A stretch of 64,000 nucleotides of DNA from Gemmatimonadota bacterium (GTDB lineage: Bacteria > Gemmatimonadota > Gemmatimonadetes > Longimicrobiales > Gaopeijiaceae): assembly GCA_022823145.1 (NCBI GenBank), contig JAJDXS010000003.1:1-64000 (forward strand), in the 5' to 3' direction. The first letter of the stretch is position 1. Each line of letters opens with the position of its first letter. The notes beneath the pieces are model-generated. The model had not been told where the DNA came from and searched no databases. It was given only the letters and a program-made list of their open reading frames with translations. The translations under genes and the position numbers were made by a program. Below are positions 53,022 to 62,486 of this stretch, in pieces.

Positions 53022-54290
53022 TCAGTCGGTATTCGTGGCGGTGAAGGCCATCGCGGCAGGCTTGTGACTCGGGGGATTCACCTTCGAAGAACGATGCGCC
53101 ATTTGCCGCTGCACCGCCAGCGCCCGCTGCGGAAGGCTGAACAGCTTCACGAAGCCCGACGAATCCGAGTGCGCGTAGCCCTCGCTGGCGCTGAAGGACG
53201 CGAGGTCCAGGTCATAGAGCGACTCGGGGGCTTTCCGGGACAACACCGAGACATGCCCCTTGAAGAGGCGCAGCCGCACGGTGCCGCTGACGTGCTTCAT
53301 CATGCTGCCGACCATCGCGTCCAGGGCCTCCCGCTCCGGGGTCCACCACCGTCCCTCGTAGACCAGGTCGGCGTACCGCGGCGCCAGCTCGTCCTTGAGT
53401 CCGAGGCAGCGGCGGGACAGCACCAGCTGTTCCAGCTCCTGCAGCGCGGTCAGCAGGATCGTTCCTCCCGGAGTCTCGTACACGCCCCGGGACTTGATCC
53501 CGACCACCCGGTCCTCGATCACGTCGGCACGTCCCACGCCGTGCGCGGACCCCACTTCGTTGAGCTCCTTCAGCAGCGCCATCGGCGAGAGCGCCCTTCC
53601 GTCGATCGCGACCGGCACCCCGGCCTCGAAGCCCAGTGCGACCTCGTGGGGGGTGTCGGGCGCATCCGTCGGGTCGGCCGTCCAGACGAAGACGTCACGT
53701 CCGGGGGCGTTGGCCGGATCCTCGAGGGGACCTCCCTCGTGGCTGATGTGCCAGAGATTCTCGTCCCGCGAATACAGTTTCTCCTGGTCGATGCCGTCGA
53801 GGCAGATGCCGCGTTGGCGTGCGTAGGCCAGGGCATCTTCACGAGAGTCGATGTCCCACTCGCGCCACGGCGCGATCACCTTCAGGTCGGGCGCGAGGGC
53901 CGCGAACGAGACCTCGAAGCGGAGCTGGTCGTTGCCCTTCCCCGTGCAGCCGTGCGCGAGCGCATCGGCACCGGTCCGGCGGGCCACCTCCACCATTCTG
54001 CGCGAAATCAGGGGGCGCGCCATCGCCGTGCCCAGCAGGTACTTGCGGCTGTACACCGCGCCCGCCCGCAGGACGGGGAAGGCGTAGTCCGTGACGAACT
54101 CCTCCTTCAGATCCTCGCCGAAGAAGGCCGACGCCCCGGCCGCGAAGGCCTTGGCGGCCAGCTTGTCCACCCCGCCGCGCTGACCCACGTCGGCCGCCAT
54201 GCAGATGACGTCGGCACCGTAGTTCTCGCGAAGCCACGATACGATGACGGAGGTGTCGAGGCCCCCGGAGTATCCGAGTACGATCTTCAT
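53022..54290 (-). CDS. argG: Argininosuccinate synthase
   Basis: This 422-residue enzyme joins citrulline and aspartate with ATP. It begins MKIVLGYSGGLDTSVIVSWL with the ATP-pyrophosphatase loop, then AADVGQRGGVDKLAAKAFAA, LLGTAMARPLISRRMVEVAR, ALAHGCTGKGNDQLRFEVSF, IAPWREWDIDSREDALAYAR, ENLWHISHEGGPLEDP and YETPGGTILLTALQELEQL. I chose the ATG at 54290; the frame is open to 54440 but that part has no family match. The C-terminus is slightly long. It is followed by argH and preceded by a 310-bp gap carrying an ArgR-box-like site. Confidence 0.96.
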   Translation of the reverse strand: MKIVLGYSGGLDTSVIVSWLRENYGADVICMAADVGQRGGVDKLAAKAFAAGASAFFGEDLKEEFVTDYAFPVLRAGAVYSRKYLLGTAMARPLISRRMVEVARRTGADALAHGCTGKGNDQLRFEVSFAALAPDLKVIAPWREWDIDSREDALAYARQRGICLDGIDQEKLYSRDENLWHISHEGGPLEDPANAPGRDVFVWTADPTDAPDTPHEVALGFEAGVPVAIDGRALSPMALLKELNEVGSAHGVGRADVIEDRVVGIKSRGVYETPGGTILLTALQELEQLVLSRRCLGLKDELAPRYADLVYEGRWWTPEREALDAMVGSMMKHVSGTVRLRLFKGHVSVLSRKAPESLYDLDLASFSASEGYAHSDSSGFVKLFSLPQRALAVQRQMAHRSSKVNPPSHKPAAMAFTATNTD

Positions 54291-54600
54291 GATTCCGTCT
54301 CCCTGCCTGAATGCGGCCGGTCCGCGCTCGTCGGCGGAAAAGGCGGCGGGCCGGAACGCGCGGTCCGTACGTCTCCCGCCAAGGCCGTACCTGACAACCG
54401 CTTCTGGTGCGTCCCGGTCCCGCCGACCGCTTTCGGTCACTGAACCGTGCGATTCTGTCTATGCAAATAATGAAAAATGCAACTATTCTGAAATAATATG
54501 CATTTTGGCTCTCTGGGGCAAGCCGCGGCTCTCAACGGCAGGTCGTGCGCCCTGTGGAGAAGCCGCCCAGCAGGGCCGGCACAGACCGGGGACCGGGGCG
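54291..54600. promoter_or_regulatory. argG upstream region with AT-rich promoter/operator
   Basis: The gap between argR and argG is GC-rich except for a sharply AT-rich stretch at about 54453-54507, which is the likely promoter and operator zone for argG-argH. Its position fits ArgR control. Exact -35 and -10 boxes could not be fixed, and nothing else is recognised in the gap. Confidence 0.5.
54487..54504. promoter_or_regulatory. ArgR-box-like operator
   Basis: TGAAATAATATGCA matches the ARG-box core TGAATwwwwATTCA at 12 of 14 positions. It lies inside the AT-rich zone upstream of argG, and argR is the next gene upstream, so arginine-dependent repression of argG-argH by ArgR is the simplest reading. 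Nearby TGCAAATAATGAAAAATGCA could be a second, weaker half-site group. Confidence 0.5.
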
Positions 54601-55068
54601 CTATCCGGAATGGCGCTCCGCGAGCGCGCGCAACTCGGCCGCCACCGCCTCCGCCGCCTCGGGGCTGCGCAGGATGATCAGGACCGTGTCGTCGCCCGCG
54701 ATCGTGCCCGCGAGGCCATCGTACTCCTCCCAGTCGATCCCGGACGCGATCGCCTGTGCGGCGCCGTTCAGCGTTCGCACCACAGCCAGGTTCCCCACCG
54801 TCTCGACCGACACGAACAACGCAGGCACAACGGTGTCGAGCGGTGGTACGTGCTCCCACTCGTCCGGCAAGGTGTAGTACGACCTTCCCCCTGCCCCCGT
54901 CACCTTCACCAGACGAAGATCCCTGACGTCGCGCGACAGCGTAGGCTGGGTTACGGGGATCCCCTGCGCGGACAGCAACTCGCGGAGGGCCTCCTGGTGG
55001 GACACCCGCTGCCCTCGCACGATCGCCAGGATCGCGGCCTGCCGCCGGCGCTTGCCTACGGATGCCAT
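54601..55068 (-). CDS. argR: Arginine repressor
   Basis: This 155-residue hexameric regulator has an N-terminal winged helix (about 1-70; RRRQAAILAIVRGQRVSHQ, VTQPTLSRDVRDLRLVKV with the ArgR recognition helix SRD.R.L). The C-terminal arginine-binding domain includes VVRTLNGAAQAIASGIDW, YDGLAGTIAGDDTVLII with the conserved GT.AGDDT arginine-contact motif, and a final helix. Length and motifs are normal. It lies upstream of argG in the same direction and probably represses it, and perhaps itself, when arginine is plentiful. Confidence 0.95.
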   Translation of the reverse strand: MASVGKRRRQAAILAIVRGQRVSHQEALRELLSAQGIPVTQPTLSRDVRDLRLVKVTGAGGRSYYTLPDEWEHVPPLDTVVPALFVSVETVGNLAVVRTLNGAAQAIASGIDWEEYDGLAGTIAGDDTVLIILRSPEAAEAVAAELRALAERHSG

Positions 55069-55135
55069 CGGCTACCGGCTCCCCGGCGCATCGGACGAGC
55101 CGATGGCGCCCGCCCCTCCGTCGGTCGCTCCCCCG

Positions 55136-57865
55136 TCAGAAGTCGTACCGCACGCGCAAGAGGAGCAGCCTGCCCACCTCGGGAGCTCCCACGAACTCGC
55201 GGTGCAGGTTGTTGAGGAAGTTGTTGGCGGTCAGCGACACGTGCGTGCTGGGCTGGAAGGGCAACCGGTACCCCACTGACGCGTCCACGACGGAGTAGCC
55301 GCCCACGGCCCCGATGTAGACGCCGGAGTTCATGGGGAAGCCGTCCGTGAAGCGGAACCGTCCCTGTGCCGTGAAGCCCGAGACCTGGTCGTCGAAGGTG
55401 AGTCCCAGCGAGCCCTTGTGATTGGGTGCGTTGAGCGCGATGTCGTCCGAACTGGTGCAATTGCCGTCGTCGTTGAAGTCGAAGCACTCGTCGCTCTGGA
55501 AGGAGTAGTTCGCGTTGATCCTCACCCGGTCCGACGCCAGGATCTCCGCGGAAAAATCCGCTCCCCAGAAGTCGACCTCGCCAAAGTTGCGATAGGTGAC
55601 CAGGAGGTCGGGGCTGTCGACCTGGTCGGGCACGACGGTGCCGAGGGGGAGTTGAGCCACTCCCTCGACGATCGGCCTGATCTGCTCCAGAGTCACCAGA
55701 CCGGCCTGGATGAGCGGCGCCAGGCGATGGACGACGAAGGCCGTGGTGCTCTCGGGGTCGAAGAAGACGTTCGGGGTGACGACGCGGAGAGGGCCGACGA
55801 AGTTCTCCACCCGACTGAAGTACACATCGGCGGCCAGTAGCACGCGATCGTTGATCAGGCCCTTGTATCCGACCTCGTAGGTGTTGTTGATGGTCGAGGT
55901 GAGATCGGCGATGCTCTCCACGGGCGATGTGTCGATCGGGAACGCCATGGAAGGATCGGTGGCCGCCTGGTCCAGCCGGCGCAGCACCGTGCCGATCGCG
56001 GGATCGCCCGGCAGCGCGCCGGGATTCTGCAGAAGGCTCTGCAGGGTACCGGCGAAAGGAGCGAAATCGGGGGGGAGGATCGAGGGCAGCAGATCGAGGA
56101 GTCCTGCCCACAGCGCCGCGGCGTTCGCCGGAAGGGCCTGGCCCGGCACGAAGGGCGAGCGCATGCAGTACCCCATGAGCCCGCCAGGGCACTGGGCGCT
56201 GAAGGTGAAGCCGCCGGAGGGCACCCCGAGCGCGCGGATGTTGTACGTGATGGGCAACGGAGAGAGCGGAATCTGCGCCGCAATGATGTCCAGGAAGAGG
56301 TTGGTGGTGGTGGGAGTTGCAAACGCCCGGTTGTAGGTGATCCGGAAGTTCTGGTTCTCGGTCGGCTTCAGCGCCAGTGCCGCCCGGGGCGAAATGTTGA
56401 CATCGGTGAGTCGGTTGTGGTCGTCGATCCGGATTGCCGTGACGAGATCCACCTTGTCGCCGAGCGAGGTCTCGGAATGCAGATAGGTGCCGATCTCGGT
56501 GATGAGGTCGTCGTCTTCGTTCCTCCCGAAGATCGTCCCCCCGGTCCGCGGGTCGGTCCGCTGCCAGTCGACACCGTAGGTGAAGCTCTGCCATGGCCCG
56601 GCGTCGAAGCCGTACTGGAACTGGGCCGCCATGGTGCGTGACTGGTCCACGACCGCGGCGCCGGTGCGGAGGCCGAAGGTGCCGTCCTGGGCCGGAGCGT
56701 TGGGATCACCCCCGGAATTCGTAACGTTGAGGAACCCCTGGGCGAAGAGCCGGCCCTTCGACAGGCGGGCCTGGGCGAAGTTGTACGCCCAGTTCTTCAC
56801 CTGAAAGGCCCCGATTCCGGTCATGTCCACGCCCTTCGCGAGTGTGCTGGTTCCGCCGTTCAGGATGAAGGACCCGTCCCCGGCGAACCGGAAGTCGAGG
56901 CGGGCGTTGGCGGAGTAGCGCTCCGAATCGTATTCCCGGGAGCAGATGGCGCATCCGGCCATGCGGGCCTGCGCCTCCGCCGGGTCATCGTATTCCCAGT
57001 CGTTTCCGCGCTGGTATTGTGCGGAGACCTGCAACCCGAAGCTCTGGGAGGGGGAGTGGGCGGAGCGGAATTGCCCATGGAAGAGCGAGCGCTCCCCGCC
57101 GGCCAGCGAGATCGTCGTGCCCTGCCGGTCGATCGGCGATGACGTGATGATGTGCATCACCCCGTTGGAGGCGTTGGGTCCATAAAGGGCCGCGCCCGGC
57201 CCCAGCGACACCTCGATGCGATCGATGTCGAGGTCGTTGGTGGGGAACAGGGAGTAGGCATTGAACCGCAACGACGGGACGCGGGCGTAACGGTTGTCGA
57301 TGATCGTCAGCAGCGCACCCGAGAACACGTTGTTGAAGCCGCGCGCCACCAGGGTGCCGGAGGCGATCCCGGTCTGGGCGGCGTCGACGCCGACGACGGT
57401 TCTGACATGATCGGCGACCGAGGTGGCGGCGTTTCGGGCGACCTCGGCGGAAGAGACGGTGGTGATGGAGGCCGGCGCGTCGAGCGCCTTCTCCTGGCGC
57501 CGCGAGGCCGTGATGACGATGGGGTTGAGCACCAGCGCCTGCGAACGCATGGAAATCGCCAGTTGCGTCGTCTCGCCGGCTCCGACGCTGACGCCGTCGA
57601 CACGCGCCGTCTCGTGGCCGATGAACGTCACCACCACCGAATGGGTTCCCGGCGGCACGGAAAGCGAGAAGCGGCCCGCGTCGTTGGTGCCCTGGGGTCC
57701 GCCCTGTCCGAGCGCCTCCACCGCGGCACCGGCGATGGGTTCTCCCGTCTCGGCGTCGGTAACCTGACCGGCGATGGTGCCCTGCTGCGCGTGAGTCGGA
57801 GCTGCCGGAATCATCGCTGCCGCCGCGATCCACAGGATTGTGGAGAGCCTTGATCTCAAGTCCAT
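55136..57865 (-). CDS. TonB-dependent receptor with carboxypeptidase-regulatory domain
   Basis: The ATG at 57865 has GGAG upstream and gives 909 residues with a signal peptide (LSTILWIAAAAMIPAAPTHA). A carboxypeptidase-regulatory-like beta-sandwich follows (about 20-105; GTIAGQVTDAETGEPIAGA). After a TonB-box-like stretch (NPIVITASRRQEKA) comes the plug (SVADHVRTVVGVDAAQ, ASGTLVARGFNNVFSGAL, IEVSLGPGAALYGPNASNGV). A beta-barrel fills the rest, ending in LLLRVRYDF. It imports a large or metal-bound ligand across the outer membrane; the ligand is not predictable. It is divergent from the dehydratase gene. Confidence 0.92.
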   Translation of the reverse strand: MDLRSRLSTILWIAAAAMIPAAPTHAQQGTIAGQVTDAETGEPIAGAAVEALGQGGPQGTNDAGRFSLSVPPGTHSVVVTFIGHETARVDGVSVGAGETTQLAISMRSQALVLNPIVITASRRQEKALDAPASITTVSSAEVARNAATSVADHVRTVVGVDAAQTGIASGTLVARGFNNVFSGALLTIIDNRYARVPSLRFNAYSLFPTNDLDIDRIEVSLGPGAALYGPNASNGVMHIITSSPIDRQGTTISLAGGERSLFHGQFRSAHSPSQSFGLQVSAQYQRGNDWEYDDPAEAQARMAGCAICSREYDSERYSANARLDFRFAGDGSFILNGGTSTLAKGVDMTGIGAFQVKNWAYNFAQARLSKGRLFAQGFLNVTNSGGDPNAPAQDGTFGLRTGAAVVDQSRTMAAQFQYGFDAGPWQSFTYGVDWQRTDPRTGGTIFGRNEDDDLITEIGTYLHSETSLGDKVDLVTAIRIDDHNRLTDVNISPRAALALKPTENQNFRITYNRAFATPTTTNLFLDIIAAQIPLSPLPITYNIRALGVPSGGFTFSAQCPGGLMGYCMRSPFVPGQALPANAAALWAGLLDLLPSILPPDFAPFAGTLQSLLQNPGALPGDPAIGTVLRRLDQAATDPSMAFPIDTSPVESIADLTSTINNTYEVGYKGLINDRVLLAADVYFSRVENFVGPLRVVTPNVFFDPESTTAFVVHRLAPLIQAGLVTLEQIRPIVEGVAQLPLGTVVPDQVDSPDLLVTYRNFGEVDFWGADFSAEILASDRVRINANYSFQSDECFDFNDDGNCTSSDDIALNAPNHKGSLGLTFDDQVSGFTAQGRFRFTDGFPMNSGVYIGAVGGYSVVDASVGYRLPFQPSTHVSLTANNFLNNLHREFVGAPEVGRLLLLRVRYDF

Positions 57866-57988
57866 GAAACTCCATCCTCGCACTGGGAATCAACACCCGG
57901 CGGATGCAACTCTTGCCGGTTACGGGGTCGACTGCCCCGAATATTGGGGTTGGGAGCGTCGGTATGGCAACCTTGAGGAGGGGATTTT

Positions 57989-59017
57989 TTGAGTGACCCG
58001 GAGTCCCGTGTCCAAGTGCCCGGGTTGACCATGTGTGCGCGCGAGGACTTCGAGGTCGCGCGGAGGCGTGTGACACCCCATCTGCACCGCACCCCCCTCC
58101 TGTCTCTCCGGACCCTCGGAGCAAGGATCGGGACCGAGGTCTGGCTGAAGTGTGAGAACTTCCAGAAAACGGGTTCGTTCAAGGTTCGCGGCGCGCTCAA
58201 CGCGGTCGCGTCTCTCGGCGCGTCCGAGCTCTCCCGGGGCGTAATCACGATCTCGGCCGGCAATCACGCGCAGGCGGTCGCGTGGGCCGCTCGGAGCAGT
58301 CACACGAGGTCGGTCGTCGTCATGCCTGAGGGGGCCGCGCGAATCAAGGTGGAGGCGACAAGAGGCTACGGGGCGGAGGTGGTCCTCCACGGGAACGCGA
58401 TGGAGGCTTTTGCCGAGGCCCGCCGGCGCGCCGACGACGAAGGGCTGGTGTTCCTCCACCCCTTCGATGCTCCCGAGGTCATTGCAGGCCATGGGTCCAC
58501 AGGGCTTGAGATCGCCGAAGATGTGGACGGGCCCGCCACGATCGTGGTCCCGATCGGGGGAGGCGGGCAGATCGCGGGAATCGCGGGTGCGCTCGCTGCA
58601 ACGGGACGGCTGGGGACGGGTCACGCGCGTTGGCGTGTATTCGGAGTCGAACCGTCGGGTGCCGCCGCGATGCGGCGCAGCCTCGACGAAGGGGCCGCGG
58701 CGCGACTCGACATTGTCGATACGATCGCCGACGGACTCGCCGCACCGATGGCCGGCCAGCTGAACTACCGCTATGTCGCCGATTTCGTCGAAGACGTGGT
58801 GATCGTTTCCGACGAGGAGATCCTCTCCGCGATGCGCCTGCTGATCACACGCGCCAAACTCGTGGTGGAGCCTTCCGGAGCGGCGGCGGTGGCTGCGATC
58901 ATGCACGGTCGCATACCCGTGTCCGCGGGCGAGAGGGTGGTGGCGGTGGTCACCGGAGGCAACGTGGACGATCAAGTATTGGTGCGAGCACTGCGCGAGG
59001 GCGCTTCGTGGCCCTGA
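57989..59017 (+). CDS. Threonine/serine dehydratase-like PLP enzyme
   Basis: This 342-residue fold-type II PLP enzyme resembles catabolic threonine dehydratase and serine racemase. It has LHRTPLLSLRTLG, KCENFQKTGSFKVRGALNA (PLP lysine), ISAGNHAQAVAWAAR, VVVPIGGGGQIAGIAGAL (phosphate loop) and VEPSGAAAVAAIMHGRI. There is no C-terminal ACT domain, so no isoleucine feedback is expected. A TTG at 57989 with a strong GAGGAGGGG upstream is the best start; ATG at 58031 is an alternative. Its stop is overlapped by the ABC ATPase gene, so it belongs to that operon. Confidence 0.85.
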   Translation: MSDPESRVQVPGLTMCAREDFEVARRRVTPHLHRTPLLSLRTLGARIGTEVWLKCENFQKTGSFKVRGALNAVASLGASELSRGVITISAGNHAQAVAWAARSSHTRSVVVMPEGAARIKVEATRGYGAEVVLHGNAMEAFAEARRRADDEGLVFLHPFDAPEVIAGHGSTGLEIAEDVDGPATIVVPIGGGGQIAGIAGALAATGRLGTGHARWRVFGVEPSGAAAMRRSLDEGAAARLDIVDTIADGLAAPMAGQLNYRYVADFVEDVVIVSDEEILSAMRLLITRAKLVVEPSGAAAVAAIMHGRIPVSAGERVVAVVTGGNVDDQVLVRALREGASWP

Positions 59018-59736
59018 TCAGCGTCGAGGAGGGGGTCAAGCGATACGGGGCCACGCTGGCGCTCGACGGCGTCTCGATCAGCGTCGAAGCGGGAGATTGC
59101 CTGGCTCTGGTCGGGGGCAGCGGCTCGGGAAAGACCACGCTGCTGCGTGCCATCAACCGGCTCACCCGGCTCGATGGCGGCAGAGTGCTCGTGCGTGGAG
59201 AGCCGGTCGACAGACAGGATGCCGTGCGGCTGCGCCGCTCCATCGGGTATGTGCAGCAGGACGGCGGGCTCATTCCCCACTGGACGTGTCTCGCAAACGC
59301 ATCGCTCGTTCCGAGCCTGCTCGGTCGTCCGGACGCGTCCGATTGCGGACGCCGGGCGCTGGGCGCCGCCGGCCTCGAGCCCGGGGAGTTCGGCTCCCGG
59401 TATCCGCGCGAACTGTCCGGTGGCCAGCAGCAGCGCGTGGCAATCGCCCGTGCCATTGCGGCCGGTCCGGACATACTTCTCATGGACGAACCTTTCGGGG
59501 CACTCGATGCCATCACCCGCACCGAGGCACAGGATACGTTCATCGGCCTGCGCGAGTCCGCTGGAATGACCGCCTGCTTCGTCACTCACGACATGGCCGA
59601 GGCGCTCCGGGTGGCCACGCACGTCGCGGTCATGCGGGAAGGCAGGATCGTCCTGCAGGTCCCTGCCGGCGAGCTTGTCGACAGGGCTACCGGGTACGCT
59701 GCCGACTTGCTGGAGAAGTCCGGAGTGACGCTGTGA
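59008..59736 (+). CDS. Glycine betaine/choline-type ABC transporter ATP-binding protein
   Basis: The GTG at 59008 overlaps the previous gene by 10 bp. The 242-residue ATPase has Walker A (VGGSGSGKTTLLRAIN), the Q-loop (GYVQQDGGLIPHW), the signature ELSGGQQQRVAIARAIA, Walker B (ILLMDEPFGALD) and the H-loop (ACFVTHDMAEAL). The sequence resembles OpuCA/ProV-type importers but ends after the ATPase core, without the usual CBS domains. The next gene supplies the membrane and binding parts and overlaps (GTGA at 59733). Confidence 0.92.
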   Translation: MALISVEEGVKRYGATLALDGVSISVEAGDCLALVGGSGSGKTTLLRAINRLTRLDGGRVLVRGEPVDRQDAVRLRRSIGYVQQDGGLIPHWTCLANASLVPSLLGRPDASDCGRRALGAAGLEPGEFGSRYPRELSGGQQQRVAIARAIAAGPDILLMDEPFGALDAITRTEAQDTFIGLRESAGMTACFVTHDMAEALRVATHVAVMREGRIVLQVPAGELVDRATGYAADLLEKSGVTL

Positions 59737-61349
59737 GCGGCCTGCGTACCGCGGCAGCCCGAGGGAGCTGGACGCTCGCCCTGTGCACCCTGCCCGCAGC
59801 GGTCGCCCCGATTGATGCCCAGGACCGCGACCGACCGATTCTCGTCGCCTCCAAGCCGTTCGCCGAATCCTATCTGCTCGCCGAGGTGTTCGCCCAGTTC
59901 CTCGAGGCCAGCGGATTCGCCGTGGAACGCCGGCCGGGATTCGGAATGACCGAACTGCTGATGCAGGCCATGATCGCCGGCGAAATCGACGTCTACCCGG
60001 AGTATACCGGCACGGGGCTGGCCGCGGTTCTCGGGGAGACGGCGGGCGGAGGATCGGCCGCGGTCTTCGGCCGGGTCAGCGAGGAATACGAGACGCGCTG
60101 GGGGATGCGCTGGCTCCCCCCTCTCGGCTTCGAGAACACCTACGCGATCGCGATGCGCCGGGAAGCGGCGGACTCCCTGGGGGTGCGGGCGCTCTCGGGG
60201 CTGACCGCGATCGCTTCTGATCTGGTGGGCGGCTTCTCTCCCGACTTCATCGGTCGCGACGATGGCCTGGATGGACTCGCGGCCGCGTACGGGATCGAGT
60301 TCCGCGAGACGCGCAGCCTGCTCCAGGCGGTCAAGTACCAGGCGATCGAGGAGGGCGCCGTCGACGTGATCGACGCCTATTCGACGGACGGCGCGATCTC
60401 GCGGTACGACCTGACCGTCCTGACGGACGACCGTGGCTTCTTTCCCCCGTACGACGCTGCGCCGCTCGCGAGCCGCGCCTTTCAGGAGGAGCGCCCGGAC
60501 GCGATCCTGGTGCTGACGCGTCTTGGGGGCAGGATCGATGTCTCAGCGATGCGCCGCGCCAACGAGCGGGTCGAAGTCGAGGGCAGGCCCGTCGTCGAAG
60601 TGGCGGCCGAACTCCTGGCAGAGGTGGGACTGGGTGGTGGATTGGCCGAAGAGGCGAGCGAGTCCTCCGGTGCCGCCGTGCGCGACGCCGACAGGCCGGT
60701 GCTCAGCGCGCTGCCGCGCCGAATGTGGGAGAACAGGGGCGAACTCGTTCGGCAGGTGTTGCGTCACCTGATCCTGGTGGTCGCCTCACTTGGCGCGGCG
60801 ATGGCCGTCGCCGTGCCCACCGGCGTGGTCCTCGAGCGCCGCCGGGCGTTGGCCGGCACCACCCTGCGGGTCGCGGGCATCCTGCAGACCATCCCCAGCA
60901 TCGCCCTGCTCGCGTTCATGATCCCGGTCTTCGGCATCGGAGCGGTTCCGGCCGTTGTGGCGCTCTTTCTCTACTCCCTGCTGCCGATCCTCCGCAACAC
61001 ATACACCGGAATCATCGAGGCGGCACCGAACGCGGTGGAAGCCGGGCGCGCCCTCGGCATGACCGAATGGCAGCTGCTGGCCCGCATCCGTCTTCCACTG
61101 GCGGCACCGGTCATCATGGCCGGAATCCGCACGGCGGCGGTCATCAACGTCGGCACCGCGACCCTCGCCGCCTTCATCGGGGCCGGCGGACTCGGCGACC
61201 CCATCGTGGCCGGGCTGGCCCTGTCCGACCCCGTGATGATCCTCTCGGGCGCCGTCCCGGCCGCGGTGCTCGCGCTCCTGGTGGACTGGGGACTCGCCCG
61301 TGCCGAGGTGCTGGTGGCCCCGAAGGGAGTGGCGGAAGGGCGGCGGTAG
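59733..61349 (+). CDS. Fused substrate-binding protein and permease of an osmoprotectant-type ABC transporter
   Basis: The GTG at 59733 overlaps the ATPase stop. The 538-residue protein starts with a signal-like helix, then an OpuAC-type binding domain (about 35-300; ILVASKPFAESYLLAEVFAQF, IDVYPEYTGTGLAAVLGE, DVIDAYSTDGAISRYDL). A permease domain follows (about 330-538; LVVASLGAAMAVAVPTGVVL, TIPSIALLAFMIPVFG, and the EAA-loop-like NAVEAGRALGMTEWQLLARIR). The usual fusion in this family is permease first and binding domain last; here the order is reversed. The ligand is probably a betaine, choline or similar compound. Confidence 0.9.
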   Translation: MSGLRTAAARGSWTLALCTLPAAVAPIDAQDRDRPILVASKPFAESYLLAEVFAQFLEASGFAVERRPGFGMTELLMQAMIAGEIDVYPEYTGTGLAAVLGETAGGGSAAVFGRVSEEYETRWGMRWLPPLGFENTYAIAMRREAADSLGVRALSGLTAIASDLVGGFSPDFIGRDDGLDGLAAAYGIEFRETRSLLQAVKYQAIEEGAVDVIDAYSTDGAISRYDLTVLTDDRGFFPPYDAAPLASRAFQEERPDAILVLTRLGGRIDVSAMRRANERVEVEGRPVVEVAAELLAEVGLGGGLAEEASESSGAAVRDADRPVLSALPRRMWENRGELVRQVLRHLILVVASLGAAMAVAVPTGVVLERRRALAGTTLRVAGILQTIPSIALLAFMIPVFGIGAVPAVVALFLYSLLPILRNTYTGIIEAAPNAVEAGRALGMTEWQLLARIRLPLAAPVIMAGIRTAAVINVGTATLAAFIGAGGLGDPIVAGLALSDPVMILSGAVPAAVLALLVDWGLARAEVLVAPKGVAEGRR

Positions 61350-61397
61350 CCCCAAGTTCACGCCCACACGCACCAACAGCCCGAGGAGACCCCCAGA

Positions 61398-62486
61398 GTG
61401 GACACCCTGCGCCGCTACCTGTTGCCCGGTTTCGTGTTCCAATCCGTGGTGATCGCCGGAGGGTACGGGACCGGCCGCGAGCTGGCCGAGTACTTTCTTT
61501 CCCACGGTCCCTACGGGGGCCTGCTCGCCATGGGACTGGCCACGGTGGTCTGGAGCGCGGTCTGCATCGTCAGCTATGAGTTCGCGCGCGTTTTTGGAGC
61601 GTTCGATTACCGAAGCTTCTTTCAGCGGCTGCTCGGCAGGTTCTGGGTGGCCTTCGAGATCCTCTACATCGCCCTCATGATGATCGTCATGGCGGTGATA
61701 GCCGCGGCCGCAGGAACCATCCTCGAGGAAACGTTCGGCCTGCCCTACCTGGTCGGCGTAATCGGCATCATGACTCTGGTGGGGCTCCTGGTTTTCGGCG
61801 GCAACGAGACCATCGAGCGGGCCTTCGCAAGCTGGTCGGGTGTGCTCTACATGGTCTATGTGCTGTTCTTCATCGGTTGCCTCGCGCTGTTCGGGTCCGA
61901 GATCCGTGACTCCCTGACTTCAGGAATCACCGAGGGCAGCTGGGTCCTCGGCGGGTTTGAATACGCCGGCTACAACCTCGCCGTCATTCCGGCCGTGCTG
62001 ATCACCATTCGGCACCACCGGAACCGCAGGGACACCTTCATCTCGGGACTCCTCACGGGACCGCTGGCGATGCTCCCCGCCCTCCTGTTCTTCATCGCCA
62101 TCGCGGGCGAGTACCCCGACATCGTAGGAGAAGCGGTTCCCGTGAACCACATGCTGGAACTGCTGGGCTCACGCACCTTCCAGATCCTGTTCCAGATCAT
62201 GCTGTTCGGAACACTGGTCGAGACCGGGGCCGGCATGATCCACTCCGTAAACCAGCGTATTGCCCAGGCCTACGGTGAAAGAGACCGGGAATTCCCCCCC
62301 AGGACACGTGCCATGGCCGCTGTGGGGATCCTGGCTCTCGGGGCACTGATCTCCCAGTTCGGCCTGACCCCGCTGATTGCACGCGGATACGGCACCCTGA
62401 CGTACGGCTACCTGGCGGTCTTTGTCGCGCCAATCCTGACGTGGGGGATTATCCTGATCCGGCGCGAGTACGCCTCAGGCGACTGA
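61398..62486 (+). CDS. YkvI-family membrane protein
   Basis: A GTG at 61398 with GGAG upstream gives a 362-residue protein with about ten membrane helices. It begins LLPGFVFQSVVIAGGYGTGRE, whose GGYGTGRE is the unwound first helix typical of this LeuT/APC-fold family. It continues EILYIALMMIVMAVIAAAAG, IMTLVGLLVFGGNETIE and NLAVIPAVLITIRHHRNR. The family's substrate is not known; amino-acid or amine transport is likely from the fold. It follows the ABC operon by about 50 bp and overlaps the end of the convergent MFS gene by 38 bp. Confidence 0.8.
   Translation: MDTLRRYLLPGFVFQSVVIAGGYGTGRELAEYFLSHGPYGGLLAMGLATVVWSAVCIVSYEFARVFGAFDYRSFFQRLLGRFWVAFEILYIALMMIVMAVIAAAAGTILEETFGLPYLVGVIGIMTLVGLLVFGGNETIERAFASWSGVLYMVYVLFFIGCLALFGSEIRDSLTSGITEGSWVLGGFEYAGYNLAVIPAVLITIRHHRNRRDTFISGLLTGPLAMLPALLFFIAIAGEYPDIVGEAVPVNHMLELLGSRTFQILFQIMLFGTLVETGAGMIHSVNQRIAQAYGERDREFPPRTRAMAAVGILALGALISQFGLTPLIARGYGTLTYGYLAVFVAPILTWGIILIRREYASGD

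Noticed and set aside
57934-57948. CCCCGAATATTGGGG as an operator between the TonB receptor and dehydratase
   Set aside because: Imperfect, short and single; too weak to call.
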